Assembly: GCA_903919615.1 (NCBI GenBank)
Contig: CAIXIX010000443.1
Coordinates: 1 to 61,764 of the forward strand
Origin: an uncultured Chthonomonas sp.
Lineage (GTDB): Bacteria > Armatimonadota > Chthonomonadetes > Chthonomonadales > Chthonomonadaceae
Reading direction: 5' to 3'
Length of the DNA: 61,764 bases
Numbering within the stretch: the first letter of the stretch is position 1; each line of letters starts with the position of its first letter. The notes under the pieces were generated by a model. It did no database searches, was not told the origin of the DNA, and saw nothing but the letters and a program-made list of their open reading frames with translations. Both the position numbers and the translations under genes were made by a program. Shown here in pieces: positions 26,836-35,317 of the stretch.

Positions 26836-27843
26836 TCAAATCGTATCACCGAGTGTGAGAAAAACAGGCATTCGAGTCTCCTCAGGAACTGCTTCGCCCG
26901 AGATCAGTTGCATCAGTAAATCTACAGCCGTGGAGGCCGCGTCGGCCCATCGGCAATCCACCGTTACAAGCCTTCTGTCTGTAAGACGCGGATCTAGAAG
27001 TCCATCAAAACCTGTAATGGCCAAATCCCCAGGCACAGATATGGCATGACGAAAACAGGTGGAGAGCAGACTGTACGCGGATTGGTCGTTCCAGCACGAG
27101 ACAGCGCACCGTTCACCTGTGAGCAAACGGTCATCTCTAAGCGCCGATTCGGCCGATTCGCCATCAATCTCGATGTTCAAGAGCGCATTTTCTAGTACTC
27201 CTGCTGCCAAGAGAGTGTTTTTCCATGCCAGTTTTCGTGACTCAACAGATGAAAGTTTGAACTGAGGCTCAAGGAATGCAAAACGCGTATAACCGCGTCT
27301 CAACAGTTCATGGACGAGCAGTTCCATTCCCAAGGAATCCTCACATGTAACTACTGGGAGCACAGGATCGGGATCCGCAATCGCCACAACCGGTATCGCC
27401 GTTTCTGGTCGCACTAGCGCTGAATGTGCTAAACGCTGCACCAGTGGATCCTCTTGTGAGTTGTGAACGATGAGTCCATCGATACGCCCATCGCGCAAAG
27501 AATTGAAAATCACTTCCGCAGATTTGTCACGCCTTGCTGTTTGAAGCAGTAGATCTTGCCCGTGTCTTGCGCAGGCGTGCTGCATCCCGCCAAGTATCTC
27601 AGCAAGAAAATGATTTCTGACATCATACGTGGTTCTCGTATACAGCCCAATGATGTTCGTTCTACCGTGGCGAAGTGAGCGAGCTACTGCATTGGGCCTA
27701 TAGTCTAAAAGCCGGGCCGCTTCAAGAACCCTGGCGCGAGTTTCGTCCGAAATCCTTTGGCGAGGATCGCCATTTAGAATTCGCGAGACAGTCGACTGAG
27801 ATAGCCCAAGCTTTAGGGCCAAGGTTTTGGCAGTTACGGGCAA
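26836..27843 (-). CDS. LacI-family transcriptional regulator
   Basis: The 335-residue product starts with a LacI helix-turn-helix ('TAKTLALKLGLSQSTVSRIL') and the hinge 'RPNAVARSLRHGRTNIIGL', followed by a periplasmic-binding-protein-like effector domain ('DGRIDGLIVHNSQED', 'LAITGFDGLLDPRLTDRRL'). Family members bind operators as dimers and respond to sugars. The start is TTG at 27843; a stop lies eight codons upstream and no ATG is available, and the ribosome site is weak. The downstream secreted glycosidase begins 35 bases after the stop, so the pair is probably one transcript. A perfect 18-bp palindrome lies about 43 bases upstream of the start. Confidence 0.93.
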   Translation of the reverse strand: MPVTAKTLALKLGLSQSTVSRILNGDPRQRISDETRARVLEAARLLDYRPNAVARSLRHGRTNIIGLYTRTTYDVRNHFLAEILGGMQHACARHGQDLLLQTARRDKSAEVIFNSLRDGRIDGLIVHNSQEDPLVQRLAHSALVRPETAIPVVAIADPDPVLPVVTCEDSLGMELLVHELLRRGYTRFAFLEPQFKLSSVESRKLAWKNTLLAAGVLENALLNIEIDGESAESALRDDRLLTGERCAVSCWNDQSAYSLLSTCFRHAISVPGDLAITGFDGLLDPRLTDRRLVTVDCRWADAASTAVDLLMQLISGEAVPEETRMPVFLTLGDTI

Positions 27844-27885
27844 TAGTTGTGTCTCAAATCCAGTTTAAAATTCGGAACTGCATCC

Positions 27886-27903
27886 TGCGCATACGTATGC
27901 GCA
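27886..27903. promoter_or_regulatory. Perfect 18-bp palindrome, probable LacI-type operator
   Basis: TGCGCATACGTATGCGCA is a perfect palindrome with a central CG, as LacI/GalR/PurR operators have. It lies upstream of the LacI-family gene at 26836-27843, well placed for autoregulation of the regulator-glycosidase transcript. The rest of the gap to 28161 shows no gene or RNA. Confidence 0.7.
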
Positions 27904-28161
27904 ACATTTTTGAATTATAACGCAGAAGCCGACCGCTGTCAATGCTAAATAATCCAGCAGTGTCAAAGCAGCACGTGCAGCTGTTTGCAGGGCAGTAATG
28001 CGCTTGGCGCCAGGTTACATTGAAACGAGATTCGCCTGTTGAAGAAGCCGATAATTAAAAACTCTTAAGCAACAGCATTCACTACAACTGCTTTTCTCCA
28101 GCACAATAAGCCGCGTGTGCAATCATTTCAGTCAACCAATCACACGTCAAAATCCCCACTG

Positions 28162-28190
28162 TTGACAAAGACTAAGGCATATGCTAGCAT
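28162..28190 (+). promoter_or_regulatory. Probable sigma70 promoter for the prepilin-like gene
   Basis: TTGACA (28162-28167), 17-base spacer, TAGCAT (28185-28190), about 75 bases upstream of the start at 28267. The -35 matches consensus exactly; the -10 matches at the key T, A and T positions. Confidence 0.5.
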
Positions 28191-28266
28191 TAGCTGATAC
28201 ATCACCACGCAATTCTATTTCTCATCTATGGATTGGCAAGTGGGTGATCGACGAAGGAGATTTTCC

Positions 28267-29004
28267 ATGGAAAGTAAAAGGAAAGCCTTTACACTAATCG
28301 AACTGCTAGTCGTGATCGCTATCATCGCGATTCTCGCCGCAATTCTATTCCCTGTGTTCGCACAGGCACGTGAACAGGCCCGCAAGACCGCCTGCCTCTC
28401 AAACGTGAAGCAACTGGGTCTTGGTTTTCAAATGTACGCGCAGGACTATGACGAGCGGATGCCAGGCGTCCCGTTCAACTCCTGCCCAACTTGCTGGCCC
28501 TGGGCGGCGTGGCCAGGAAGCCTCGACTGGGAAGGCGTCTTCACAGTAGCCATTCAGCCCTACACCAAGAACTTGCAGATTCTTCATTGCCCATCCGAAG
28601 CGGATAACAACCGGTGGGATGGCACGAACGGAATTAGCTACTGCTACAGCGAGTACCTGTACAACGCGAACAACAATTACGACAAGCTTTCGGCCCTATC
28701 CAATGGCGCCACAGGTGTCGCAGGCGTCGCAATCCTTTCAGAGTGCTGGTCCAGCGGTATCTTTAACGACTGGGAGACTGCTGGGCCGACGATTAATGGC
28801 GTGCTGGATGGCTTCAACCGAATCCGCTACAATCAGTACACGCCGTGGATGTCGCCGCACAATGGCACCAACTTCGGTTATGCCGACGGCCATGCTAAGT
28901 TCATCCCACAGAACAAGATCTACAGCTGGCGCATGCCTTCCGGCTGGACGGATCCGCATCAGATGCCTGTTATCTTCCCGGGCGGCAAAGAGCCCGGCCA
29001 GTAG
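28267..29004 (+). CDS. Prepilin-type N-methylation protein with H-X9-DG-like C-terminus
   Basis: The 245-residue product has a short basic leader followed by the type IV prepilin motif: '[20 protein letters not shown]', cleaved before Phe by prepilin peptidase. The segment '[19 protein letters not shown]' followed by '[10 protein letters not shown]' is characteristic of the greatly expanded pseudopilin family of Armatimonadota. The C-terminus '[15 protein letters not shown]' is the DG-type motif of the DUF1559 relatives. ATG at 28267 is chosen because GAAGGAGA lies just upstream; the earlier in-frame ATG at 28228 would add a non-prepilin leader. It probably forms part of a pilus-like or secretion fibre; such genomes carry dozens of copies. 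Confidence 0.92.
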   Translation: MESKRKAFTLIELLVVIAIIAILAAILFPVFAQAREQARKTACLSNVKQLGLGFQMYAQDYDERMPGVPFNSCPTCWPWAAWPGSLDWEGVFTVAIQPYTKNLQILHCPSEADNNRWDGTNGISYCYSEYLYNANNNYDKLSALSNGATGVAGVAILSECWSSGIFNDWETAGPTINGVLDGFNRIRYNQYTPWMSPHNGTNFGYADGHAKFIPQNKIYSWRMPSGWTDPHQMPVIFPGGKEPGQ

Positions 29005-29034
29005 ACTGCCTCTGGCGTCAAGTTGAAATACAAG

Positions 29035-29062
29035 CGGACGGGCTGCACGCGCAACCCGTCCG
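29035..29062 (+). terminator. Hairpin after the prepilin-like gene
   Basis: An 8-bp stem (29035-29042 with 29055-29062) with three additional pairs inside the loop, starting 31 bases after the stop. The T-run after it is weak (TAGTTCTAT), so the termination efficiency is uncertain. Confidence 0.55.
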
Positions 29063-29183
29063 TAGTTCTATAGATGGTGAATTACGGTCCGTCTGTCTTC
29101 AGATTACGTAGATAAGACTTGTCAGAGCTTCCTCGGGTAACGAGGCGCATTTCTGTGGATCGAATGCTGTCTGGGGTAATGTT

Positions 29184-29384
29184 ATGCGAAGAGTTTTGCT
29201 TGCGGCCATTCTGGCCTTAACAGTATGCGCCCTGATGGGCTGCAAGAAACAGGAACTTACCGAATCCGAAAAGACTGCACCGGCTCCTCCTGGCCCGCGG
29301 TCTGCCACTAGCGGGCCACCGACAGGCGCCCTAAACAAGGGCATTCCGCCTCCTCCAGCTGGCGGGCCACCATCGAATCCCTAG
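29184..29384 (+). CDS. Small proline-rich lipoprotein
   Basis: The 66-residue product has a signal peptide 'MRRVLLAAILALTVCALMGC' ending in a lipobox-like LMGC (Cys20), then 'KKQELTESEK' and a Pro/Gly/Ala-rich tail. It is 180 bases after the prepilin-like gene. Short proline-rich lipoproteins next to DUF1559/prepilin genes are common in Planctomycetes and related phyla, suggesting a linked but unknown role. The Lnt encoded at 33641 would complete its acylation. Confidence 0.75.
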   Translation: MRRVLLAAILALTVCALMGCKKQELTESEKTAPAPPGPRSATSGPPTGALNKGIPPPPAGGPPSNP

Positions 29385-29517
29385 GTTCAGTGTGTTGACG
29401 CTCAAATGCGTCCGTGATCGCAAGTTGGCCCTCTGTTGTAGGCTTGATTGCCGCAGTCAGGGGGCCAGCTATTTGTCTCATATTACCGATCTTGATGGTT
29501 CCGAAGGTGGGATCGAA

Positions 29518-30834
29518 TTGTCCAGTCGAACTACCGGCAGCAGGGAGCTCAAAGGGCAACAACAGAGTATCGGCGCTGCCTCAAATTCATCTGCGGTCGT
29601 CAAATTCATACTGTTTGTCGCCGGTTTGGCGCTCCTGTTCTGGGTTATATTTGCCTGCGTGCGCGGAGGTCCTGCTCGCGAGCGGCTGAGATTGGCGAAG
29701 CTGAGCCTACCCGAGCTGCAGCAAGAGACGACAACTTCCGCGACGAATGAATTGGCTCTTTGCGAGCTCTCTACCCGCTTCGAAGCGCAACAAAAGAACA
29801 AAGAAGCTATGGACGGCTACTTTAAGGCTGTCCAGCTAAATGTTGATGATACAGAGGCATGGACGGGCTGGGCGCGGACAACGGCAATCGTGATTGGCCC
29901 TTCGCAGGGATTGCAGGTTCTAGATGAGCACCGTAAACATGCTTCACTTACTGCAGTTGAGCTTCGCTTAAAGGGAACGTTACTTCAGAAATCCGGCGAC
30001 CTCCGTGGCGCGACAGCCACGTTTGCCGAAGCGTGTAACTCCGATCCAGGTAATGTGGTGAGCTGGCAGCTCGCAGGGGAATCCAGTGCAGCGCAGCTCG
30101 ATTATAGCGCTGCAGAGCAGGCTTATCGGCATGCGACGGCACTTAAGCCTGACGACTGGCATCTTCAAGTTTGCCTTGGCGACTGCTGTTCCAATCTCGT
30201 AAAGAGAAATGAGGCCATCGGATGCTTCAAGAAAGCAGTCTCTCTAGCCTCCAATGAGCCGATCCCCCACCTGCTTCTTGGCATGGAATTGCTCCGCGCT
30301 GCCACAAACCCATCAGATTTGACCGCTGCGCAACAGGAGCTGATTACCGCATCAGCCTCACTTCCATCCACTGCGGTACAGCCGCAGTCTCAGCTTCGAG
30401 TCGCGCTTGCGGAAAGCTACAGACGATCCGGCGAACCTGCAAAGTCGATCGCGTGGTATCGCAGCGCTCAGGAAGTCTCTCAGCTCGATCCGGCAATCCC
30501 ATACGGGCTGGCTGCCGCCAGTCGTGCGGTTGGTGACAAAGCAGGTGCAGGTGCAGCACTGAAACAACATCAGGCGCTCGTTCAGTACGATCATTCCCTG
30601 CGCGTGCTGAGAGATCGAATTACCGCACAGCCCAGAGATCAGGCTTCTCGGCTGAAGCTCGCCGAATTATATGCCTCTAGAAGGCTCTATTCTCAGGCGA
30701 TTGGGCTCTATTCGGATGCCCTGAAGCAGGACCCAAACAATCAAATAGCAGCAACACGCCTTTCCAGGCTCCAGGCGGAGGCAGGCAATCTGCCTTCTCC
30801 TCTGCCGCCTCCTATAGTAGGTGGCACGCGATGA
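29518..30834 (+). CDS. Membrane-anchored tetratricopeptide repeat protein
   Basis: The 438-residue product has an N-terminal transmembrane helix ('VVKFILFVAGLALLFWVIF') and then several TPR units, for example 'ALCELSTRFEAQQKNKEAMD', 'LQVCLGDCCSNLVKRNEAIG' and 'LKLAELYASRRLYSQAIGLY', with a proline-rich end. The TTG at 29518 is preferred because GGTGGG lies six bases upstream; the frame is open from a GTG at 29392, which would add 42 non-family residues. Its stop overlaps the next gene's ATG (ATGA), so the two are translationally coupled. The TPR-FG-GAP pairing is frequent in Armatimonadota, Planctomycetes and Acidobacteria; a scaffolding role at the envelope is inferred. Confidence 0.82.
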   Translation: MSSRTTGSRELKGQQQSIGAASNSSAVVKFILFVAGLALLFWVIFACVRGGPARERLRLAKLSLPELQQETTTSATNELALCELSTRFEAQQKNKEAMDGYFKAVQLNVDDTEAWTGWARTTAIVIGPSQGLQVLDEHRKHASLTAVELRLKGTLLQKSGDLRGATATFAEACNSDPGNVVSWQLAGESSAAQLDYSAAEQAYRHATALKPDDWHLQVCLGDCCSNLVKRNEAIGCFKKAVSLASNEPIPHLLLGMELLRAATNPSDLTAAQQELITASASLPSTAVQPQSQLRVALAESYRRSGEPAKSIAWYRSAQEVSQLDPAIPYGLAAASRAVGDKAGAGAALKQHQALVQYDHSLRVLRDRITAQPRDQASRLKLAELYASRRLYSQAIGLYSDALKQDPNNQIAATRLSRLQAEAGNLPSPLPPPIVGGTR

Positions 30835-32525
30835 GGCAACTTTCAACTGCCATTGCGATGCTAGGTCTTCTTGTTGTAGTTACCTGCGGATGCAACCGTC
30901 ATGGCTCTGATGAGGGCAAAGTGACCGTAGCAGTGTCCCAACATGGAGACATCCCTCAGAGAGCCCAGTTCGTGGATGTCAGTGCACGTGCTGGTTTGTC
31001 GTACCACTGGAGCATTGATGCAAAGCGCCCACTCAACATTCTGCAAACAATTGGGAACGGTTGCGCCTTTCTTGACTTTGACGGGGACGGAAATCTAGAT
31101 GTCCTTCTTGTGGGCGAACATGTCGCCCTGTATCGTGGAGATGGACACGGACACTTTATCGATGTCTCTGCGCCCAGTGGGCTTTCGGATCTGCACGGGC
31201 ATTTTCTAGGCTGTGCTGTAGGAGATTATGATAACGACGGCTTTCCAGACATTTACCTGAGCGGATACCGAACAGGGGTCCTGCTGCACAACGAACATGG
31301 AAAGCGTTTCACCGATGTAACGGTTCAATCCGGTCTAAAACCGCAGCCGTGGGGAACAAGCTGCAGCTTTTGTGATGCGGACTGCGATGGGCTGTTAGAC
31401 CTCTACGTGTGTAACTATGTCGCATTTGGACAGGATACCGTTCCTCAGCTATGCAAGAGCGCTGGCATCCTTACGGCGTGCAGCCCACTCTACTACGAGC
31501 CAGAGCGAGGTGTTCTATACCACAATCGGGGTTCTGGCCGGTTCGAAGAGGTAACAAATCGGTGGGGCGCAAATTCAGTTTCGGGAAAGGCACTCGGGGT
31601 CGCCTCCGCTCCAAGAACCGAGGGAGCAGGAGTGCAGATTGCGATAGCGAACGATGAAGAGCCGGGCGATCTGCTGATCAAACAGAACCAACAGTTTGTA
31701 AACATCGGCCAAAATGCCGGCATAGGATATGGGCCTACCGGTCATCCACAGGGCGGTATGGGAATCGACTGGGGCGATTATGATAACGACGGCAGGCTAG
31801 AACTATTTGTTGCAACATTCGAATCCGAAGTCAAACCAATTTACCACGCTTGCGCAGACACAATGCAGTTTGAGGATCGTGCAGCATCACTAGGCGCAGC
31901 GGATCCGCTCCTTCGATCTGTTTCGTTCGGTGCGAAATGGTTCGACTTCGATAATGATGGCTGGCTTGATCTGATCGTATCAAACGGACACATTTCCGAC
32001 AATGTCGCCGACTTCAATCGGTCGCAAACATACAGGCAACCAACAGCGTTACTGCATAATGAGGCAGGCTCGAGATTCACAGACGTATCCGCCGCTGGTG
32101 GGCCAGATATCCGCCGACCAATCGTCGGACGCGGTCTCGCTACTGGAGATTTTGACAATGATGGTCGTGTCGACGTGGTAGTCGTGGACTCGGAAGGAGC
32201 CCCACTTCTTCTTCACAATGAGATGCAAAACACAGGCCATTGGATTATGCTGAAGTTAGAAGGAACTGGCAAGTCTAACCGAGATGCGTTTGGCGCCACA
32301 GTTACCGCAGCCGTAGGTGGCAAGAAACTGCTGCGGTTCTGCCATTCGGATGGCTCCTACCTTTCTTCAAGCGACCCACGCGTTCATATTGGCCTAGGAA
32401 CTGAGACTGCTGCTGACATCTCGATCGTTTGGCCCGACGGGCATAAGCGCTCCTATTCTAAATTGGCTGCTGACAGGATATATCGTATTCGCGAAGGCGA
32501 TGAAACACCGCACCCGGTACAATAG
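30831..32525 (+). CDS. FG-GAP/VCBS and ASPIC/UnbV (CRTAC1-like) lipoprotein
   Basis: The 564-residue product has a lipoprotein-like signal ('MLGLLVVVTCGCNR', Cys at about 20). At least six calcium-binding FG-GAP loops follow, such as 'DFDGDGNLD', 'DYDNDGFPD', 'DYDNDGRLE', 'DFDNDGWLD' and 'DFDNDGRVD', forming an integrin-like propeller. The C-terminal UnbV region reads 'RDAFGATVTAAVGGKKLLR' with 'HIGLGTETAADISIVWPDG'. It is translationally coupled to the TPR protein by a four-base overlap. CRTAC1-family proteins are extracytoplasmic; their function in bacteria is not settled, and adhesion or polysaccharide contact is a guess. Confidence 0.92.
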   Translation: MRQLSTAIAMLGLLVVVTCGCNRHGSDEGKVTVAVSQHGDIPQRAQFVDVSARAGLSYHWSIDAKRPLNILQTIGNGCAFLDFDGDGNLDVLLVGEHVALYRGDGHGHFIDVSAPSGLSDLHGHFLGCAVGDYDNDGFPDIYLSGYRTGVLLHNEHGKRFTDVTVQSGLKPQPWGTSCSFCDADCDGLLDLYVCNYVAFGQDTVPQLCKSAGILTACSPLYYEPERGVLYHNRGSGRFEEVTNRWGANSVSGKALGVASAPRTEGAGVQIAIANDEEPGDLLIKQNQQFVNIGQNAGIGYGPTGHPQGGMGIDWGDYDNDGRLELFVATFESEVKPIYHACADTMQFEDRAASLGAADPLLRSVSFGAKWFDFDNDGWLDLIVSNGHISDNVADFNRSQTYRQPTALLHNEAGSRFTDVSAAGGPDIRRPIVGRGLATGDFDNDGRVDVVVVDSEGAPLLLHNEMQNTGHWIMLKLEGTGKSNRDAFGATVTAAVGGKKLLRFCHSDGSYLSSSDPRVHIGLGTETAADISIVWPDGHKRSYSKLAADRIYRIREGDETPHPVQ

Positions 32526-32570
32526 TTTCGTTGGTGAGGACTTCACCCGCGGGCGAAGTGAGGGACTAGT

Positions 32571-32963
32571 GTGTTCAAAACGCTACTTTCGTGTGTAGGC
32601 GCACTATGCGTCGCAATCATAGTTGGCTTGTTGATTCGAAATACTCTGCGAGATGAGGGAGCACGGAAATCTGGACCAGTGCATGTCATCGTTGCGGGAA
32701 CCCTCGGCAAGGATACAATATGGGCTTTTGCCCGGCCAGAAGTGCTCGCCGATTATCTAGTGAGCGCAGCGCAGCATGACACATCAGGGGTGAACCGGTG
32801 TACTCATTCGGATGCCGCAGTACAATTAGAGGCTGGCACTGAGGCGACGCTTGAAGGGTATGCAGGCGCCGGTCAGGCAAAACTGCTCATAACCTCTGGC
32901 GCACGCCGTGGCAGCACGCTGTACGCTAGCTACGCAGCTTTTCGAGGCGTCGATGGCCAATAG
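32571..32963 (+). CDS. Small single-pass membrane protein, SH3-like C-terminus
   Basis: The 130-residue product begins with a transmembrane segment ('FKTLLSCVGALCVAIIVGLL') and ends with 'GTEATLEGYAGAGQAKLLIT' then 'GARRGSTLYASYAAF', which resembles a small SH3-like barrel. The start is GTG at 32571 with GAGGGA five bases upstream. It lies 45 bases after the UnbV lipoprotein on the same strand and is probably in that operon. The family is unknown. Confidence 0.65.
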   Translation: MFKTLLSCVGALCVAIIVGLLIRNTLRDEGARKSGPVHVIVAGTLGKDTIWAFARPEVLADYLVSAAQHDTSGVNRCTHSDAAVQLEAGTEATLEGYAGAGQAKLLITSGARRGSTLYASYAAFRGVDGQ

Positions 32964-33143
32964 GCGAATTTAGGCATTTACTAAGACAGTTTATGCATCG
33001 AAATAAAAATACTATAACAAAATACGCTGTCATGCGGATTATAGAATGGCTGTGTTGAAGTTATAGTAGTTGTTAGCTGCAGAGCATTCCAAGACGGTGC
33101 GCTGCTCGGGCAAGTGCTGAGGCGCCGAGCGCAGTAGAGAGCT

Positions 33144-33533
33144 GTGAGCGAAATGACCAGGCTTAAGATCATGGTGGTTGATGACGAGGAAGAGATCAGC
33201 CGGCTTCTGACACTTAAACTAAGGCAGTCTGGCTACGACGTCATTAACGCGTACGATGCCGTGCAAGCCACGCAACTCGCTATCCGGGAGCGGCCTGACC
33301 TCTGCATTCTGGATATTGGTATGCCTGGTGGCAGCGGTTATACCGTTGCCGATCGCATTTCCAAGAACTGCCAAACAGTTGGAACCCCGCTGGTATTCCT
33401 AACAGGTCACGCCTCTGCGGAAGAGGAGGCAAAAGCAAAACACATCGGGGCGTTTGCTCTCCTTGCTAAACCGTTCAATTCCGAATTGCTGCTAGATACG
33501 ATTGTTCAGGCGCTAGCATCCGTCGGTAAATAG
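33144..33533 (+). CDS. Receiver-only response regulator (CheY-like)
   Basis: The 129-residue product is a lone receiver domain: acidic pocket 'VVDDEEE', phospho-acceptor Asp57 in 'CILDIGMPGG', Thr in 'FLTGHAS' and Lys in 'LLAKPFNSE'. There is no output domain, so it must act by protein contact or phosphotransfer. GTG at 33144 or ATG at 33153 are both possible starts; neither has a strong ribosome site. No histidine kinase is adjacent. The AT-rich 180 bp upstream (32964-33143) probably carries its own promoter. Confidence 0.9.
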   Translation: MSEMTRLKIMVVDDEEEISRLLTLKLRQSGYDVINAYDAVQATQLAIRERPDLCILDIGMPGGSGYTVADRISKNCQTVGTPLVFLTGHASAEEEAKAKHIGAFALLAKPFNSELLLDTIVQALASVGK

Positions 33534-33640
33534 TTCGCCTGTGTGTAATTTCATATCGTCGATTAGCATCGGGCGGCGTCTATACCTTTGAGCGATATTT
33601 CAGTTGGCTGAATTATCAGTTGTTCGGAGGGTGCGACGCA

Positions 33641-35068
33641 ATGCCTACATCATCTTGCACGTTTACAGATCGTATCGACTCACTCAATCTCCCACAGCGT
33701 GCCCTGCTCTTAATGCTTACTGGCCTGCTAACTGGCCTTTGCTTTATCCCCTATACGTTGTGGCCAATATTGCCACTATGCCTCGCGCTCTACCTCCGCC
33801 TTCTTCACGGTCAATCGTATAAATGGATGTTCAGGTTTGGATTACTTTTTGGACTTGCGTGGTCAGCCACAGATCTTTTCTGGTTCAAGAACATCTTTGG
33901 AGCTGCTGCGATTAGCCTCTGGTTTATTGTTTCCCTTTTTCCTGCGCTCGCCGGTACGCTTTTTCACTTCGTTGTAAGCCGACTACGACTGAGCCCTGTG
34001 CTTGCCATCGCAGTAACGTGGACCGGAATAGAGTTCTATCGATCCGAACTGTTTCCACTTAGCTTTGGTTGGCTTGGCCTTGGGTATGCCTACGTGAATG
34101 ATCATGCTCTCATGCGCGTCGCTGCGTTTGCCGGATCCTATGGGATTACATTTCTGTGCGCGGCATGTTCAGGCGCTATTTACATGACGCTTTCAGGAAG
34201 CAAGCCGCAATTGGCTGCAACTGCCCTCTTCCTCTTGACTGCTCTCAACCTCACACCTTGTCATGGCGCCTATAGTGGTGCGCCGCTCCACGTTCGATTG
34301 GTGCAGGCCCCCTCCGAAGATGACGAGCATCAGTTCGCACTTTCGGCTGCCACGGGATCGCAAACGCCGGAAATTCTGATATGGCCCGAATACAGCTTTC
34401 TCACCAATCCTCTCGATCAGCCCATCACTCACGCGAAGCTGGCCAAACTGCTTGCCCAGACAAATTCAATACTCGTATTTGGCGGTGAACGACGCCTTGA
34501 CACCTCGACTCCGAATGGGTTTGAGAATACTGCCTTTGTGTTAGACAAGCAGGGGAACTTGATCGGCACACATGTCAAGAACCATACAGTTCACTTTTTC
34601 AGAGACGGCCGCGCAGGACATGATTCGAATGCCATCGTAACCCCAGGAGGCAAAATCGGTGTTGCAATCTGCTTTGATATGGACTACCCGGATGTCGCTC
34701 GCAGGCTTACCAATGATGGCGCAGAGGTTTTGCTCGTTCCAAACAACGATCCGGAAAGCTGGGGTGAAGTTCAGCGCATGCAGCACAACTTGATGTTTAG
34801 AATGCGCGCTGTCGAGTGTGGACGATGGCTAGCCCGAGCCGATGTTGCAGGGGGTACTTCGATCACATCCCCAGATGGCGTTGTGACGGCCCACGTTAAG
34901 GGCTCTGGCCCGGAGCTGCTTGATGGCGATATATACCGGCTGAACGATAGAAATGTGTTTGTGCGCGGTGGATGGCGCTTCGGATCGGTCTGCTTCTTTG
35001 CAGTTGTGGTGATGGTCCTGGGCTCTGCCCTGGTCACTCTGAGATCCAGAAGGCTGCAAGCTCAGTAA
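33641..35068 (+). CDS. lnt: Apolipoprotein N-acyltransferase
   Basis: The 475-residue product has five to six N-terminal transmembrane helices, a periplasmic nitrilase-like domain and a final transmembrane helix ('SVCFFAVVVMVLGSALVTL'). Catalytic residues are present: Glu250 in 'LIWPEYSFL', Lys313 in 'HVKNHTVHFF' and Cys344 in 'GVAICFDMDYPDV'. It adds the third acyl chain to lipoproteins, a didermic trait. ATG at 33641 is chosen because GGAGGG lies nine bases upstream; a TTG at 33620 is less likely. A bidirectional terminator follows. Confidence 0.93.
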   Translation: MPTSSCTFTDRIDSLNLPQRALLLMLTGLLTGLCFIPYTLWPILPLCLALYLRLLHGQSYKWMFRFGLLFGLAWSATDLFWFKNIFGAAAISLWFIVSLFPALAGTLFHFVVSRLRLSPVLAIAVTWTGIEFYRSELFPLSFGWLGLGYAYVNDHALMRVAAFAGSYGITFLCAACSGAIYMTLSGSKPQLAATALFLLTALNLTPCHGAYSGAPLHVRLVQAPSEDDEHQFALSAATGSQTPEILIWPEYSFLTNPLDQPITHAKLAKLLAQTNSILVFGGERRLDTSTPNGFENTAFVLDKQGNLIGTHVKNHTVHFFRDGRAGHDSNAIVTPGGKIGVAICFDMDYPDVARRLTNDGAEVLLVPNNDPESWGEVQRMQHNLMFRMRAVECGRWLARADVAGGTSITSPDGVVTAHVKGSGPELLDGDIYRLNDRNVFVRGGWRFGSVCFFAVVVMVLGSALVTLRSRRLQAQ

Positions 35069-35101
35069 AGTTCGATGCAAATTAGTGTCGCTTACTAACA
35101 A

Positions 35102-35127
35102 AAATGGACGCCCTTAGGCGTCCATTT
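35102..35127. terminator. Bidirectional terminator between lnt and tRNA-Pro
   Basis: An 11-bp stem (35102-35112 with 35117-35127) with a four-base loop, A-rich on the left and T-rich on the right. It can end both lnt (plus) and the tRNA transcript (minus). Confidence 0.85.
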
Positions 35128-35141
35128 CCAATCCGTTTTGA

Positions 35142-35213
35142 TCGGGGTGACAAGACTTGAACTTGCGACCACTCGCCCCCCAGACGAGCACTCTACCACT
35201 GAGCTACACCCCG
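35142..35213 (-). tRNA. tRNA-Pro (anticodon GGG)
   Basis: The coding strand folds as a complete cloverleaf: acceptor CGGGGTG pairing with CACCCCG, D-stem GCTC/GAGT, anticodon stem CTCGT/GCGAG with loop CTGGGGG (anticodon GGG reading CCC), and T-arm GCAAG-TTCAAGT-CTTGT. The discriminator base is A and no CCA is encoded. A TATAAT -10 lies upstream at 35232-35237 (minus strand). Confidence 0.93.
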
Positions 35214-35317
35214 CAGTGCATTGCGCGAGATATTATACCCCGATTATGCCCCCAGGAGAAGGGAAATGCTCGCTCTATTTCCGTGATGGCATCACGGTTT
35301 TGAGGCTCACTGGCCTA

